A stretch of DNA of 7,580 nt from WTAW01 sp050124775 (GTDB taxonomy: Bacteria; Acidobacteriota; Aminicenantia; Aminicenantales; Aminicenantaceae). How positions within the stretch are numbered: the stretch's first letter is position 1; every line of letters starts with the position of its first letter. A model generated the notes under the pieces. It did no database searches. It had not been told where the DNA came from and worked only from the letters and a program-made list of their open reading frames with translations. The DNA is taken from assembly GCA_050124775.1 (NCBI GenBank), contig JASFEP010000217.1:1-7580 (forward strand). The letters run 5' to 3'. Shown here in pieces: positions 6,209 through 7,580 of the stretch. The translations under genes were made by a program, and so were the position numbers.

Positions 6209-7552
6209 TTATTTGCGGGGGGCGAGGAGTTTTTCGACATCGGCGATCTCTTTAGGGACGTCTTTGCTAAGGACCTCGCAGCCATCTTCGGTGATGAGGA
6301 CTGTGTCTTCAATCCTGACGCCGAGGTTTTTCTCAGGATAATATAATCCTGGTTCGATCGCAAAAACCATACCTTCCTTCAAGGGGCTGAGCGGCCCCAC
6401 ATCATGAGTGGCCATGCCCACGCCATGACCGATGCCCCCTCTTTGACCTCGGGTGTTCAATCCCATCACTTTCATTTTTTCTGCGACATATTTGCGGACA
6501 TCTGCGGTTGTCACTCCTGGCCGGTAGGCTTCGATCGAAGCTTTTTGAACTTCCAACGCAATATGGTATACCTCTCTTTGTTCATCTGTGAATTTCCCGT
6601 TGGCCGGCCAGGTCCGGCTGATGTCCATACACATGTAATCCAGCTCTCCTCCAAAATCCATGAGGATAATATCACCCTCTTCGACCATCCGGGAATTCTC
6701 TGCGTAATGCAGGATACATGAGTTCGGTCCGGACCCTACAATGGGCGGATAGGCAAAACGTCTGGCACCGTGATTCAATATGACAGACATGGCTGCTGCC
6801 TCAATCTCATATTCATAAACTCCGGGTTTACCTTTAAGCATAGCCTGTTTGACGCCCTCAGCAGATATTTTCCCGATCCTCCTGAGCACTTCGATTTCCT
6901 CTGGAGTCTTGATCACTCTCATCGCATTGATAAATGGCGTTATGTCCTCGAATTCGCAGTAAGGATAGCGTTCTTTGAGCTTTTTCACACGGTAGTTGTC
7001 TAAAGAGATTTGATCGTTGTAAAAGATCCTGTTTTTCCTCGCCTGGAACAGTTTGTATTCATACCGAGCATTGTCGACCGTATCTCTGGGAGAAAGACGG
7101 ATATGAAGTTTATTACCAATCCTTCCGCTCCAACGCGCTAGGTATTCATCAAAAAGGCCGAGCGGCTGTATCGACGACAGGCCGGTCTTTTTTTTGGCAT
7201 CCGGGTCTTTCAACAAATTGATCCCGTGGAACATATCCTCCCTCTCTGATGTTTGGGGCAAAAACAATATGCTTTGCTTCATCCGCGGAATCATCATCAA
7301 TATGGCATTGACGTCTTCCCGCCCGCAAAAATAGTAAAAGTCATTGTCCTGTCGGAAATGGGCCCCGGATTGTGGAATGGCATTCCCGAAGAGAACGATG
7401 ATTCCTTCTGTGACCTGCTCCATGAGTGCGGCTCTGCGGCGCATGAATTCCTCTTTTGTGTAGCCCGTTCTCTGAGCATACACATCAGCTTGAAGACACA
7501 GAACAAAAATAAGCACAATAAAAATGATCCGAAGAGCAATCCGCTTATTCAT
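6209..7552 (-). CDS. Exported Xaa-Pro aminopeptidase (peptidase family M24B)
   Basis: This 447-residue dimetal aminopeptidase removes an N-terminal residue that precedes proline. It has the two-domain M24B layout: an N-terminal domain at about 30-205 with the opening YTKEEFMRRRAALMEQ and DNDFYYFCG, then a pita-bread catalytic domain at about 210-440. The five metal ligands are all present: Asp299 (LMDFGGEL), Asp310 (CMDISRTWP), His376 (GIGHGVGM), Glu400 (AIEPGLYY) and Glu415 (VRIEDTV). The active-site histidines His282 (ILHYAENS) and His383 (ATHDVGP) are also there. Residues 1-26 are a classic signal peptide: MNKR, a hydrophobic core, and cleavage likely after VYA. So it should act in the periplasm or outside, unlike cytoplasmic E. 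coli PepP. GGGGAGG (7559-7565) ends six bases before the ATG. The gene looks monocistronic within the window; its promoter probably lies beyond the right edge. A dipeptidase (prolidase) activity cannot be excluded. Confidence 0.94.
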   Translation of the reverse strand: MNKRIALRIIFIVLIFVLCLQADVYAQRTGYTKEEFMRRRAALMEQVTEGIIVLFGNAIPQSGAHFRQDNDFYYFCGREDVNAILMMIPRMKQSILFLPQTSEREDMFHGINLLKDPDAKKKTGLSSIQPLGLFDEYLARWSGRIGNKLHIRLSPRDTVDNARYEYKLFQARKNRIFYNDQISLDNYRVKKLKERYPYCEFEDITPFINAMRVIKTPEEIEVLRRIGKISAEGVKQAMLKGKPGVYEYEIEAAAMSVILNHGARRFAYPPIVGSGPNSCILHYAENSRMVEEGDIILMDFGGELDYMCMDISRTWPANGKFTDEQREVYHIALEVQKASIEAYRPGVTTADVRKYVAEKMKVMGLNTRGQRGGIGHGVGMATHDVGPLSPLKEGMVFAIEPGLYYPEKNLGVRIEDTVLITEDGCEVLSKDVPKEIADVEKLLAPRK

Positions 7553-7558
7553 TAGAGA

Positions 7559-7565
7559 CCTCCCC
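7559..7565 (-). promoter_or_regulatory. Strong ribosome binding site of the aminopeptidase gene
   Basis: GGGGAGG on the minus strand, six bases before the ATG, supports the start that includes the signal peptide. Confidence 0.85.
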
Positions 7566-7580
7566 TTAGGAAAATATTTC

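Noticed and set aside
1..7580. A defence system, CRISPR array, prophage or toxin-antitoxin module
   Set aside because: I saw no spaced direct repeats and no nuclease, integrase, transposase or toxin-like protein. All six genes are metabolic, transport or peptidase families.

Overview
The window holds six protein-coding genes, one of them cut by the left edge, with short intergenic gaps and no RNA genes, CRISPR arrays or transposase genes that I can see. The proteins point to a diderm (Gram-negative-type) bacterium: there is one probable lipoprotein or exported enzyme, one exported peptidase, and a 14-helix Na+ symporter. Mid-range GC, good Shine-Dalgarno sites, sigma70-like promoters and this mix of families (HpcH/HpaI aldolase, URO-D-like methyltransferase, long SSS symporter, exported cyclase-family hydrolase, six-hairpin glycosidase) resemble uncultured heterotrophs such as Aminicenantes/Acidobacteriota or the PVC/FCB groups. 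That placement is inference only.

Layout. Minus strand, 1-1522: an HpcH/HpaI-type aldolase (770-1522, GTG start) followed almost without a gap by a glycosidase-like gene that runs off the left edge (1-756). They look like one transcript from a promoter at 1557-1585. Plus strand, 1708-3813: a 701-residue sodium:solute symporter with its own promoter at 1656-1684. Between these two divergent promoters lies a perfect 22-bp inverted repeat (1590-1646), the most striking non-coding element here. Minus strand, 3957-4763: a cyclase-family (kynurenine formamidase-like) metal hydrolase with an N-terminal export signal. Divergent from it, plus strand, 4895-6034: a URO-D/MtaA-like methyltransferase with a His-x-Cys...Cys zinc motif. 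Minus strand, 6209-7552: an exported M24B Xaa-Pro aminopeptidase.

How they may work together (inference): the symporter brings in a small organic solute. The exported cyclase-family hydrolase and aminopeptidase act on substrates in the envelope, and the aldolase, methyltransferase and glycosidase process compounds inside the cell. This suits a scavenger of organic acids, sugars and peptides, but the strands alternate and no single pathway can be assigned. The genes themselves are members of known families. The points of real interest are the palindrome between the divergent promoters, the two large inserts in the symporter, the methyltransferase that lacks a corrinoid partner nearby, and the export of the cyclase-family enzyme.
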